Part shown: one piece after another, positions 46,113-57,771 of the stretch
How the letters are laid out: the number at the start of each line of letters is the position of its first letter
How positions within the stretch are numbered: the stretch's first letter is position 1
Program-made: the position numbers and the translations under genes
The notes under the pieces: generated by a model
The model's input: only the letters and a program-made list of their open reading frames with translations
Told to the model about the DNA's origin: nothing
Databases searched by the model: none
Source of the DNA: Ganoderma boninense
Taxonomy: Eukaryota; Basidiomycota; Agaricomycetes; Polyporales; Polyporaceae
NCBI GenBank assembly: GCA_002900995.3
Contig: CM035307.1
Location: forward strand, 3,410,001 to 3,474,000
DNA: 64,000 nucleotides
Direction of reading: 5' to 3'

Positions 46113-47241
46113 TCAAAGCAGGTCGAAGTCATCCAGCTATGACAGGAGTCAGACCCAACTGCGACTGCGCAAGCGTCTTCTGCCACTTACCTCGTCATTG
46201 TACCGCATGATCGTGCGTTTGAGTTTCGACGTATCAACCCAAGTGACGAAATCTTCCATGTGCCTACGAAGCCAGGCGTGAGCGGGTAACGTCATGACAA
46301 GGGGGACGCGTGGTTCCGTACCTGGTGACAAGGTATGCTGGGTCCGTTATCGTATCTGGGCCGACGCGAACGTGTCCTTGTTCGATAAATTTGACCGCCT
46401 GGGAGTGGTGTGGTTTGATGCGCAAAAGGGACAACGTTGAGTGAACGAACGCCGGAAGGGACTGAGGAACGCATACACTCTTCGAATTTTCCAATTCGAT
46501 CTGCGTCTTACGACAGGATGGTCGAGGCATGGCATTGCATCCATAGACCGCCATGGTCGGCAAGCCACGTATGCGGCAACATATCGCACATTGCATGACG
46601 TTGCCTGGAGCAGCACCATTTGCGCGCGCAAAGTCGGCTGCACGCTAAACATGGCGCGACGCCGGCCTTGCGACAGCAGCAGGGAGGTTCGAAATTGGAA
46701 AATTCGAGCGTGTATAGGTGAAAGAGAGCGTACGTACCGCGCTGACGGTCTCGGCCATTTTCGCCATACACATAATGACCGCAAGACGCCTCCTGCAGAA
46801 CGCGGCAACAGTGAGCTTGTTCTCGATATCACTGAGCTTCGCGCTGGTGTTGAGCACGCCCATATCGTAAAGTTTTGACAAGAGCTGGCCCTCCATCTTT
46901 GACCTGAAGGGATCTTGCGCAGGGAGGAGGGACAGTCGGTGGGCGAAAGAGCGGAGCGAACCGCAGAGCTTGTTGTATCTGCATGGCCAGGGCACGATCC
47001 GTCCGTCCGTTACGGACAGAAGGGGCTTGTGTGGAGATAATTACACGCACTTGTGGTAGTCCTCCCGGTCCTGGATGTGATACCTGCGCATAACCTTGAT
47101 CTCGCGCAAGTTCGCATCCTGCTTCCACTATTGCCCTCCTCAGTTCCTTCTCGCTGCCAATGACAGCCGCTGAGCACTCACATTGAGGAAGTCGACCTTC
47201 TTGAGTAGCTTTTGTTCGTGATGCTTGAATTGGCGGACCAT
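46113..47241 (-). CDS. IMP3: U3 snoRNP protein IMP3 (S4-domain, ribosome biogenesis)
   Basis: Nucleolar protein that helps U3 snoRNA pair with pre-rRNA in the small-subunit processome. [20 protein letters not shown] starts at 47241; the next exon gives [20 protein letters not shown] and REDYHK, then [58 protein letters not shown] and MAETVSA. After a 339-nt intron (46399-46737) come the S4 RNA-binding residues [20 protein letters not shown] and AYLVTR, then [20 protein letters not shown] and YNDELDDFDLL, with TGA at 46113. The length of about 183 residues fits the family. All junctions are in frame. The long intron carries an inverted repeat listed separately. Confidence 0.92.
46471..46717. 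repeat. Inverted repeat of ~28-30 bp arms within the long IMP3 intron
   Basis: The left arm (46471-46499, core TCGAATTTTCCAATTCGA) is nearly the reverse complement of the right arm (about 46688-46717, core TCGAAATTGGAAAATTCGA), with one extra A in the right core. Similarity extends outwards through catacact / gtgtat. The loop is about 190 nt. It could be a foldback or MITE-like insertion, or a stem that brings the splice sites together. Confidence 0.65.
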
Positions 47242-47868
47242 GGTGGGCTAAAGGCCAAAGCGGGAGCAGGAGCAGGAGCGAAGGAAGACGGGCGCCTGCA
47301 CAAAAAAGAGCGGCTTCGCGTGGGCGCTCCGTCTATGGGGCGTCTCCGTATATGGAAATTGCTGTAGTTCGCACCGCCATGCTCCGAGGGCCAGCCGAAA
47401 GGGGCTTGGGAGGCAATGTCCCCAGCGCATCGCCCATAACACGAGTGAATAGGATCCTGATCGTCTTAAACGTCTCAGATAGCGTCTTGTGGCTACTTCT
47501 GACGGCTTCAGTACGCCAGACGCGTCCGATACGTTGCACCGGGCTCCAACCCCGGCAGCTCCATCGCCTTGGAAGCTCGGTGTCCATGACCGGACGCCCG
47601 GTCAGCAGGTATGTCTAGGCGCAAGCATTCATATTATTGAGACCAGACTGTGCAGCCGTATGCGTCGCAGAAGGCCGAAAGCACTCGTGGACAGACAGAC
47701 AGGAGCGACCACATCTCGGCGCCGTCTGTTGACTGGCCGCACTGCCAAATGACGTAGATTAGTATGTTTCTACTTGTCTTGATTAACCTCCTTAAACCCG
47801 GCCATGTCATATAGCAGGACCATGCCTTGGACACAAGCGACGGCTCCCATCCCTCCCCGCTCCCCCAC
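47242..47868. promoter_or_regulatory. Divergent promoter region of IMP3 and the first GT-B-like gene
   Basis: About 630 bp between divergent ATGs; must contain both promoters. No clear TATA box or extra gene is seen. Confidence 0.45.
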
Positions 47869-49744
47869 ATGCTCCCTAGGCAGTTCACGACTGTTGGCCT
47901 CACGGCGGTAGTCGTGGTCGGCAGCCTCTGGCTGCTCCTCCACTCACTGGATTATTCTCCCCGTTATATCCAAGGCTTTTACCCACCCCATCGGCACAGA
48001 TACAACGACTCCGCGTGGTACACGTCGAGCCTGACAAGGCGTCCACCGCGTTGCAGGAAGAACATCGCCGTCGCCTCTGCATTCCCGTACCATTTCGATG
48101 TCTATATGGCGGCCGCGAAGACGATCGGAGACGTCCTCGACTCCGAGCCTGAAGATGAGGCGGAGCGCGGGACCATCCATCTATTCACCCCGGACTTCGC
48201 CTTTGGCTTTGACGATATCGCCGAGGAGCTGGGCCTATGGACACACAGGGGCACACGAGGTCGCCCAGAGGAGCTCGCGAATTTTATCAACGCCGACAGG
48301 GGAGCAAGTGGTGTCGACCTTATCGTGTTTGGGACTTGTGAAGTCGAGTGAGTGGTCATGTTGCGATTCGAGCGTTGGAGGTGCAAATAACCACATACAG
48401 CTTGCCGTATTGGCACGACGAGCTCGTGGCTGCCTGGGACGGGCGCGAGGCGGAGCATAAATTCAAGATCGCATGCATCGTGCATAATGTGGAAGATACC
48501 AGGTGGCAGGACCATATAACCCATTGGGCACGGAGGGATGCTTTACGCCTCCTCCCGATCGCAGATCAGTAAGGAGCCATAGAACCTTGCGGCGCTCACC
48601 TCCTCATAATCTTGACGCGCAGCGTGAAGAACACCTTCCGGTACAAATTCAATGCCATGGCGGACAGCTCGGACCCGGGACTGTACACGGCAGGATATCA
48701 GCAGATACCCATCGACGTCCACGTACCGATACTGGAGATTCCCTACTTGCCTATCAAGCCAGTCCCCCGCCCACTGGTGTACGCCGTCATCCAGGGCACC
48801 CTCGCCGCCAACCGCCGAGATTATCTTCGTTTCTTCAACGACCTGATCGCATCGTTACATGGTACGTCCTGCGGCCCTCGACTTCGCGATCGCGCCGCTA
48901 ACGCATGTCCAACTCGCATTGGCAATATGGGCATTGGCAGAGGACGCGGCGGCCTGGGGCTACCTGCCGCTTAACGGCCGCACGACGTTCGAACCGGACT
49001 TCGAATCGCGCGTCCCCCCGTTCCAGCTCCTTCTGGTCGGCGCTGGAGGGATCGAGATACCCACCGAGCTGGCGTTCGTCGCGACGGTGCACCACGACCT
49101 TGCGTACAAGGACTTCTACACGCTCGTCGCGAGTGCGGACATAGTCGTGCCTGCCTTCGCCCAATTCGGCTGTGAGTGCCTGTCCATCTGTCTTCCACCT
49201 CTCCCCTGCCCGTCCCCCCGTGCTGCTTCGGAGTTCGCAGTTGTTTCGCGGTGCCGTCACTCAGGGGGCGGAAGACACACGCGTCTGAAGCGCTGCGCGA
49301 GAAGTCCCGGTCGGCGCTGACAGGTGCCGACGGTTGCCCAGACTCAGTGGATACTGACCTTGCGTGACCGTAGACTTCAGAGACCAGGCGAGCTCGACGG
49401 TGGCGCTCGCGACGGAGCTCGCCGTACCGCTCCTCGTTACGGAGCGTCTCCGCCGGACATATGGATACATCGACGACGCGCGCGCCGTCGTCACACGCCC
49501 GGCCGCCATGTCGGAAGTACAGGCGCTCAAGGCGCTGAGGACGGGCGACGCGGCGGCGTTCCTCAGCTCGGATCCGGCAGGCGTCGGGATAACCATGGGT
49601 GCGGTAAAGGGCGTTAGGGAGGCGGTCGATCGAATGTTGGAGGACGGATGGGAGCGGGATCGGGAGGAGTGGATGGAGTGGAGACAGGACGTGTGGGACA
49701 GGAATTGGGCGGTGGTGGACAGAATATTGAGGGATATGCCGTGA
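47869..49744 (+). CDS. Type II membrane protein with GT-B glycosyltransferase-like C-terminal half (paralogue A)
   Basis: The start at 47869 reads MLPRQFTTVG, followed by a single membrane anchor LTAVVVVGSLWLLLHSL near residues 11-27, which suggests a Golgi-type type II protein. The lumenal part begins NIAVASAFPYHFDVYMAAAK. Later segments are LPYWHDELVAAW, KIACIVHNVEDTRW, IDVHVPILEIPYLPI, then VPPFQLLLVGAGGIEIPTEL, HHDLAYKDFYTLVASADIVV and, over an intron, SSTVALATELAVPLLVTERL. The last set (a strand-helix core, then an acidic/Ser region near ALATELxxPLL) resembles the donor-binding half of GT-B retaining transferases. I do not recognise the exact family. Five exons splice cleanly (phases 2, 2, 1, 1) to a stop at 49742-49744. 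A paralogue with the same exon layout lies at 53505. Confidence 0.72.
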
Positions 49745-50753
49745 GTGTCGATGGGACTTGGATGGGTGCTGCCAGCCTGGGGCTACGTGGTTCATGGTTC
49801 TTCTGGATTTTGCGACAATATGTATAGCGTCCGCGACTTTGTATATTATGATGTCCGCCAAGGAGTGTATCTACGAACTGTAAGGTGATGGATGGTGAGT
49901 TTTGGCTGGAAATATGCACGGCCTGCCGGTAGGTTTGACTCACGGAGATCGTTGGAAAGTTGTGTTCGGTGTTTAGACTGGGATGTTTTAGCTAACAATC
50001 TTGTCGCTGGTATGTACCTTGGTCAACTGACACGTGAAGGTCTTTGTCGCCGCAATGATTGACACCCCCGGTCGCCACAAGCCGCAAGTTACCTACGTTC
50101 ACAGTATGAAACCGTCTGGGAGTAGCGCACCCACTTGGTCCGAACCGATGGCCAGCTCCGATGGGGGAAATTTGCGTGTGTGAGACTTCCATGACGCGCC
50201 AGAACTGTGTGTGCACGGCGTAGCGATACGTGAATATTGCGTGCTGTCTTGTAGTGTAAGGTTTTCCTCGTGGTCTTTTACGGCCTAGGATGAGGCTTGG
50301 CAAAGCAATGAGTCTGACACAACCGCGCCGAGAACATATTGCACGCGACAGGATCACTGCGGCGACGTCAGTAGCAACACTCTGTGAGAACAAAGGCGAC
50401 ATACCGCCGCAGGGTTCCTGAAGGGGCCCAATGTTGAGGATCGATAACCTCTATGAAGTTCATGAAGAAGAATCGAAGACACTGGCTCTCATCGCGGGGC
50501 CGCCGAGCGTTACGTTGAAGGTTCGCGCTATTCCATAGGTAGACACTAGCAGTTTCCCGTGCCATTGCCCCGGAAAGGGAGTTTTCGGGCTGACAGGCGT
50601 AGGCATCTCAATTGGATTTACAACTTATTTGCTACATACAATAGCATCTGTCCAGGAGGTGGAGGGTCGAGACTTGAAACAGAGTATATAACACCGACAT
50701 GCGTGCGACGTCGAGCCTCAACACGACTTCAGTGACCACCGCTTAACCAACAC
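49745..50753. other. Intergenic stretch after paralogue A
   Basis: About 1 kb. Minus-strand frames at 49992-50565 show no motif. Nothing else is seen. Confidence 0.45.
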
Positions 50754-51474
50754 TCACTGCGCACATCGGCCGGGCTGTCGCCCGCCCTCAATGCGCCGTG
50801 CCCTTCTGGAATCTGTGAACAGTGAGTGGCCCTGCACTTTCCAAGGTGCAGCGTCAGAGAACTGTGTAGAGAACGCACCGCCTGAAGAACTTGGGCACTC
50901 CAACCTGGAGTAGGTCGTGAAGTTCATGTGGAGGCGCGCTTCAAAAGGTGGGCGTACCTCAGTGACTCCAAGCTTAAACGCTGCCTCCGGATCGACCATA
51001 TCGTAACCTGTTACTTGGTCATTGGCTCACCTTTCTCTTCCATTCCGCAATTGCCTGACCAGCTGTCCTTTCGGCATGAATACGTCCTCCGGTATTACCG
51101 CCCCATTGACCACTACAGCATGTGTATAAGAATCTAGCGCATACACAACACGGTAGGTACCAGTATATGACACAGATGACTCACCGTTCATTGAAGTCGC
51201 ATGCATGATATGGCGCATGTGGCGGCCCGCGGGTGCGGAGTTGCGCTGCAGGAGTGCCCACTGGCTAGGAATGTTGCTCGTCACACGTCATGGACAAATA
51301 AGCCACTAATGCCGCAATGACAGGTTTCTGCTTGTCTAAGGGTGGTAAATGTATGATGTACGGCATCACGCCGCGTTGTGCATCAGAGTCAGACGTGTAG
51401 AGATGACACTCGAACATACCCTCTGGACGCCAGACCCGAGTCAACCCTGATTCTCCTTGCAAAGTCATATTTCA
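50754..51474 (-). pseudogene. Possible small gene or decayed gene of unknown function
   Basis: Minus-strand segments with protein-like composition lie in sequence: MTLQGESGLTRVWRPEG (from 51468), DKQKPVIAALVAYLSM, QWALLQRNSAPAGRHMRH, then SYTHAVVVNGAVIPEDVFMP followed by KGQLVRQLRNGRER and, after a stop, a further open segment. Splice-like signals exist (gtatgt at about 51420, gtgagt at about 51185), but two needed introns would be only about 22 nt, which is too short. This suggests either a gene I cannot resolve or a degraded copy. I recognise no domain. Confidence 0.28.
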
Positions 51475-53504
51475 GTCTTCTGTGCTCCTCATAAAAGCGT
51501 CAAGAACCGCCTATTTGATGGGGATGACCTGTGTCTTTCTGCTGAACCGGGTCCGCGTCAACGTGGCGCTCGTGCAGTGCGTTTGAGGCGTGAGCGTACC
51601 GTCAAAGTTCATAGCAAAGACAGCTAGCCTGAGGAAAGAGAGAAATATATATATATATGAAGAGAAGGCCAGCAGACAGGAAGAGGGCGGCAGAGGGGAA
51701 GTCGCAGCTGTGGGGAGTCGTGGTCAGAGTAGAGGCTTGACCGCGTCCACACAACCCGTCGCCCGGTCTGTTCGGCGTCAAAAGCACTATCTGAGCGCTT
51801 CGGCCTCAATCCGTGGGCCAACGCCTCGTCCTACACTCGAGTCTTAGAACGAAGGATTTGGATGATTGGATGAAAAGCGTCATTGCACATGTATAGGATG
51901 CACCTATTAGGCAGTATCTCGAGTCAGAGTCGCTCCCTGAGTTTCCCTCGTCGGCTTTGGTCGGGCCTCCGATACATGCACCTGCCTAAAATAGTAATTA
52001 AAAGGGCGCTTGTTATCATGCTTTACTATAGAAGATTTCCCAACAGCGTACGTGGCCACGGGGGCGAGGGATTGTATTGTCGCTGTCGGAAATTAGTGAG
52101 AATTTGACGCTAGAGCTTTCATGAACGACATCGTCTGTCGGAGATTGGGGACCTAGACAGTCACTGACCACGTTCTACGGAATTCTGTCACCGTCGATGT
52201 TGAGGCGATGTTCTTGGACTATACGTCATGGCCATGTTGTGATGACAGACCAGAATATGGAGACGATCTCCGTGCACGAGTTGGCCGTCGAGGAGCCCCT
52301 CTCGGAAGGGCTGTGCTCGAACGGGTGGTGGAGATGAAGAAAGCGTGGCAGAGCTTCCGGGCCGGGGATGGGAAGCGTGGGAGAGCGGTAGCGATGGTGG
52401 CGCCCAGATAGAGGCTCCGTCGATCGAGGACCCGATCTAGCTCGGAGATCCAATCTCATCCCGCGCACGCTAGCAACGGCTCCGACTCCGAGCAACCAGC
52501 TTCAACGTTTCAACTCACTCCCCCTCCAACGTCGGCCACCGCTAAAAGCTTCACCAGCCATCTGATATCGGCATTGGACCACGGAAAATGTGAGTGCGAC
52601 CTATGATGACCGTCTCCACCTTCTTGCGAACGTGAAAGTCAAATGAGAATGACATCACGGCCGCAATGATAGCGGCGCGTGCGAGACGACCGCTGGCGAC
52701 CCTGGTGCACTCCTGGTGGGTACCTTGTTCGCACTGCGGTCTGCAACTGCCTGTGACCACACGTCGAGATGAGGCCAGCCCATCCAAGCCCACAGCTGAC
52801 AGCTCCCGCTTCGCCTCGGTTTGAAGTCCAGCCACCATGTGATGTTTTGGACGTGGGGCAGGGCGGAATTGGATCATTCTCTGGCCCAATCCCCTCAGAA
52901 CGTCCATCTGTTTTCCATGGTCATTCTTAGTGCTGTAATTTCGGGCCGGACCACTCAATGTGTTCCAACTTGTCATTCTTTGAGCCATTCGCTTGTCACT
53001 TACTGCTTCCCTACCAACGAAATCTCAGACCGCCTTTGATGCGGCCTCGGCACCAGTTGCGAGCTCCACCCTTATCAAATATTGCCACCTCTCTCGACAG
53101 CCTCCCTCAAGTATAGCGTCCACAAAAATGGGAGGGCTGGACTGAGTGCGCATGCGGGGACAGTAGCATGGCCCCTTTTCGAGGAGCAATGTTCGCAGCG
53201 AGTGGTTGTAGAAAACGAACGGGTCCATCTCCTCATATGGCTAAGACTAAGTGCTCCTCGATGTCAACGGGTTAACGCACAGCCTTACGCTGGGCGTTGA
53301 TGTCTTGAAATTAGCCGTGCAATCGGGCTTGTGACGCTGACGTTGGTTCGCCGTCGGGCGGCCATCGAAATCCCTCGCAGCCGGTCACTGTATTATGTTC
53401 GCATCGGCTACGAATGCCCACTCGCGTTTCGCTTTGACGACTTTGACCCCCTTGGGCTGCTTTCTTGCCCGTCCTCTCGTTTGGCCTTCCCATCCCCATC
53501 CCCC
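51475..53504. other. Gene-poor 2 kb upstream of paralogue B
   Basis: No gene is supported. An AT dinucleotide run lies at about 51645-51658. Frames at 52208-52495 and 52551-52988 lack motifs and splice support. Confidence 0.45.
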
Positions 53505-55299
53505 ATGACCTCTCGCCGATTGTCCACCTACGGCGTTGCGGCTGCTCTCGCGGTCGGCAGTCTCTGGCTGCTCTCACATTCTTTTACCTTCGTCGCCCAC
53601 GACCCATCTGAGCTCTCACATCCTAATCTCCCACACGCTAATCTACCGCAAGTCGAACTGTCAGGACCGGCACACCATGATGAATATCCCTCCGCTGCCC
53701 CCTCTACTCCCTCAGTCCGGAGAAGAAACGTCACATTCGCTACTTCCTTTGTTTACCATGGCGACGTGTACATGGCACTTGCGAAATCGATGGGCAACGT
53801 GATGGACAAGGAGGGCGTGCGTGGTGAAATTAGTGTCTTCGCACAGCCGTTCCCCTTCGGCTTCCAGGAAGTAGTCGAAGACTTGAATCTCTGGAAGCAT
53901 CAAGGCGTCCGTTCCGATCACCAAAGCTTCGTCGAGTTCCTCAACTCCCACACCGGAGACGGCGGTGTGGACCTCATTGTCCTCGGGACATGTCAATACG
54001 AGTGCGTACATTCAATTCGGCAGTTTCCTTTCCTCTTCATTGAGCTTATTTGGCATATGAAGTTTACCGTACTGGCATGATGCCCTCAAGGACGCGTGGG
54101 AGAGGCGCGACTCGGCCCACAAATTCAAGATTGTATGCTATGTGCATAACGCGAAGGACATGGACTGGCGGCGTTGGGTGCCGTATTGGTCGCGCAGACA
54201 CGCCATCCGCCTCATTGCCATCGGTGACCAGTACGTTCCGCCTTCTCTGTTTAATTTCCAACTACCCCGCCGACTCATCGGTGCTACCCCGCACAGTGTC
54301 GCGAAAGCTTTCCTTCACATGTTCGCAGAGGCCGCCGACAGTCGCGAGCCCACCCTATCCACGTCCGACTTCGAGCACGTCCCGGTTGACGTACACATAC
54401 CCTTACTAGACATACCCAACCTGCCAGTTAAGGCGTCCCCGCGACACCTCACCAAGGCAGTTATTCAGGGCAAATTCGAGATGGAGCGGCGCGACTACGC
54501 CCGCATATTTCAGGAGTTGATCGACTCCCTTAATGGTGCGTAGCTATACGTGATCTATTAGCATCAGCGGCCACGCGTATGGCATGCTCACCCACGCACC
54601 GCAGAGGACCCCGCAGCCTGGGGTTACCACCCCCTTGTGGCCAGCCGTCGCGCATTCGAGCCGAACCTGGAGTTCCCGGTGCCACCCTTCCAGTTGCTCC
54701 TTGTCGGCTCGCAGTACATCGGCATCCCCGAAGAACTCGAGCATGTAGTCGTCGTGCACCGCGACCTCCCCTACAAGGGGTTCTATGAGCTCATCGCCAA
54801 CGCAGACATTGTCCTCCCCGCATTCGCGGACAACAGCTGTCAGTGTCTCCCCGCATCCTCTCGATCGAGGCACAAGCAGTGGCAGTGCTGACATGAACGT
54901 TCCCCCTGTCCCCCTCGCTCGATCGCAGATTACGAGATCCGCGCGAGCTCGACGCTCGCGCTGGCGATGGAACTAGGCACGCCGATGCTGGTGACGGCGC
55001 GCACGCGGCGGACGTACGGGTTTGTCGACGACGACCGCGTCGTCGTAACGCGCCCGGCTGCGATGTCGGAGGTCCAGGCGCTACGCGCGCTGCGGACCGG
55101 CGACGCGGACGCGTTCCTCGCGTCTGATCCGGCGGGCGTCGGGATGACGATGGGCGAGATGCCGGCGGTGCGTGCGGCGGTGGAGAGCATGATGAACAAG
55201 GGGTGGGTCAGGAGCAACGGCGAGTGGGAGCAGTGGCGGAAGGGGGTGTGGGCGAAGAACGAGGAGGTCGCGGCGAGGATCATGAAGGATCTGCCGTGA
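53505..55299 (+). CDS. Type II membrane protein with GT-B glycosyltransferase-like C-terminal half (paralogue B)
   Basis: Paralogue of the gene at 47869. MTSRRLSTYG precedes the anchor VAAALAVGSLWLLSHSF. The lumenal part reads NVTFATSFVYHGDVYMALAK, FGFQEVVEDLNLWKHQGV, LPYWHDALKDAWERR, KIVCYVHNAKDMDW, VDVHIPLLDIPNLPV, VPPFQLLLVGSQYIGIPEEL, HRDLPYKGFYELIANADIVL and SSTLALAMELGTPMLVTART. MSEVQALRALRTGDADAFL occurs almost unchanged in paralogue A. The exon layout and intron phases are the same, and all joins are in frame to the TGA at 55297-55299. The asparagine in NVT could be glycosylated. The likely role is a Golgi glycosyltransferase, by resemblance to GT-B C-terminal domains; substrate and family are unknown. 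Confidence 0.72.
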
Positions 55300-56020
55300 A
55301 TCGGGCTGACCGACGACTGGGGCTTGAGGCTGCTGGAGTGCGGGGAGCATGTCGTGGAACGTGGAACGTTGCACGCACGCCGGCTATGTTCTCGGTCTGT
55401 GCTGGCTTCCATCCCGCTTTTACCCAACTTAACTTCGACTTTCCCGCGGGAAGTGCCAATGTTGCATTACTATTACTAACGCTTACCAATTCTGCTAGAC
55501 TAGAGACGGGGAGCTTTAATTTACCCGGTTATCGGTACTGACACGCATAAGTAAACGTGTGCTATATTTCATTCATCGTTGACTCATGTTGTACATAGAA
55601 CTTTTGCAAGCCCTCCGGAGCGAGTCTCGACGCGGCTCGCCCCAGCGTGCATCCGTGACGTATGTAGGCCACGATTCGGGAAGGTGGCGGAAAGGCTCAA
55701 GAGAGCAGGCCATGTGTCGTTTTGGATGTAGTCTCGGTACGCCGTCTATCGGGTCGTCTGCAAATCCGCGTCGACGTCCTTGGCCGGCTAACGGCACGGT
55801 GCATGCTATAGAAAAAGCCAAAGAGGCAGCCCCAGTGCCGCAGCTGCCCGTCTGACGTCGAGTAAAGAGATCGGCTCTGTCGAAAGGCTGTCAAGGATGC
55901 ATCCTATTCCCGGCAGCTTCAAGAGGCATTGGGCCGTCTTTACGTGGTCTGCACCCGGGGAGGTCACGTGGGGGTATATCAAGGGCGCGTCGGCAAATTA
56001 GTCATTCCAAGGGTGGGGCC

Positions 56021-56037
56021 GGGCCGCGAAGCGGCCC
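56021..56037. repeat. GC-rich perfect hairpin (7-bp arms)
   Basis: gggccgc-gaa-gcggccc is a perfect inverted repeat with a 3-nt loop. Function unknown. Confidence 0.6.
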
Positions 56038-56186
56038 AAAAGGTGCCAAGGGTGCCAGCACGCCGAAGGTGCGCTCTCCCTCCTCCTGCCGCCTTCCTCT
56101 CCTTCCGACTCCTCCAATCTGGCCTCAAAAATCGTGAAAAATGGGCCAGAAATCGTGTTTCCTAACCGCCTTATTCTCCCGGGTCT

Positions 56187-56210
56187 CGCGGCGGCGCGCG
56201 TGCCGCCGCG
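56187..56210. repeat. GC-rich hairpin (9-bp arms)
   Basis: cgcggcggc and gccgccgcg are perfect reverse complements separated by 6 nt. It lies 150 nt after another hairpin in the same spacer. Confidence 0.6.
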
Positions 56211-56645
56211 TCTCCCTGTATAACTCCTTACTACTCCAATGTCAACTTTCAGCTTGCCATTACAATTCCTCCCGAAGTTCCCCACCAGTTTTCTTCGTTT
56301 TAGGCTTGTTTGAAACGGGTAAATCTCGCCTTTTACGCGATGTATGCGCCTTCGGGTTGTACTTATTCCCTCCTCCCTCAAGTTCAGTTTTTATTGCATT
56401 TTTGTATACTTTGCTGCGTTTTTGTGCCTTGAACTTCGCCTCCCGCTCTCTGATAGTTAGCAAATATATTTGTATACTATAAAACTATCCTTTTCACTCG
56501 CAGTGCGGCCTCCAGAAGCCTGGAAACCCGGTGCATCTGCCCTCGAGCCCCGTCGCGAGCCATTGCGCCTTTTAAGCGCTCATGTTTGGTGGCGGGCTCC
56601 TTCCGTATAAGGGCGTAGTAAGGCTAGGGTTTATTTGATCCCTCC

Positions 56646-56677
56646 GACCAAATTTGGTCTGGGGGACCAATTTAGTC
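56646..56677. repeat. Palindrome gaccaaatttggtc followed by a degenerate copy
   Basis: gaccaaatttggtc (56646-56659) is a perfect 14-bp palindrome. gaccaatttagtc (56665-56677) is a near copy. Such pairs can be protein-binding sites or element ends. Confidence 0.5.
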
Positions 56678-57771
56678 GTGACCCTTGGCATGGCGGGGCT
56701 CCCGGCGCGTCCACGACGCTTGTGGTCGCCCAACTCTTCTCCCGGCTATCACCTCGCCAGGCTACGCATGACGAAAGCCTCAAGTTCACACATTCTGGAC
56801 TCTCGAGCCCCTGGATGCTCGGAATTCCTCTCGTCCGGATGCCCAGTAGCCTCGTTCCAAGGAAACCCCGCGCCTTCCGACCTCCTTCAAGTTCGTTCCT
56901 CGATAGTCTACCCGACGTTGCGTGGAGCATGCTTCGCTGCCTTCGACTTCCGCCATCCTGCAGCGTGCATACACTGTAGGGCTCCCATCGAAAGTATGTC
57001 TGCCTAATTTCAATCGCTCGGGAGTCCCGCATACACAATCCCGTTCTGTCAGAAGCCCTCTCGCCGCACCTAGACTCGTTCACACGAGGCTTCCGATTTC
57101 GATGTGCGCACTCTCAGGCTCCCCCAGGTTCGCTCGCTCTCGGACGTTCTTGCCCCCGCTGCCATGCCATCCCCACTGCGCCAACCCGCCGGGACGAAGG
57201 CCGAGAGCTCCGCATGCGCCAGCGCCGAGTCTCGTTCTGGTCTCCCCCCGTTCCAGCGCCCCGACCCTGCCTCTTTTACGCAAACGATGGTGTGAATCTT
57301 TCCCAAAAATTGCGCCAGGTGATCATTCTCTAGCTTTTAGAGCTCGGCTGCGACTTGATGCGCCCGCTCAATGAATGCCTTGTGCCCCGTCGCCCCGTGC
57401 GTAGCGAGTGCTCGCGGTGCGTCTTATGAGCCGAATCGTCCCTTTATCGTATCGAGATCGCGCACGGCCGCTCTCGCGGCACCCCGGCGCAGGCAGGAAA
57501 TCCGGAACGTGCCCTGGCGGCCCTGCCTGGGGGCAGAAGCTGCAGAAGGTCCGTGCTACTTATTTCATCAGCAGCTGGCCTGGAGAGTGCCGGGGCTATA
57601 TCTTCTCTGGGGTGCGCCCCTGTACTCGACCACGGGCCTCCAAGGGTTTGTTCTTCCCCGACCTGCCAACCCGGGCTCAGGCTGTGGCGCGCCTCTCCTC
57701 CGCTGCTCTTCTCGACATCACGACACTATCACGACTTCACGTCAGGGTCGGCCTCTATTGTAGCTGACGGC

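Larger units (their letters stand above)
55300..57771. other. 2.5 kb spacer with repeat-like sequence upstream of the desaturase
   Basis: No protein-coding gene is supported. The stretch 55990-56660 has abrupt changes in composition: GC-rich hairpins (56021-56037, 56187-56210) beside T-rich blocks near 56380-56480. A palindrome lies at 56646-56659. Frames from 56630 to 57760 are open on several strands at once with no motif. It may be the remnant of a non-autonomous mobile element. A TATAT at about 57597 is a possible promoter element for the desaturase. Confidence 0.4.

Noticed and set aside
52551..52988. Minus-strand 145-codon frame
   Set aside because: Composition is not protein-like, with no motif, splice context or neighbour support.
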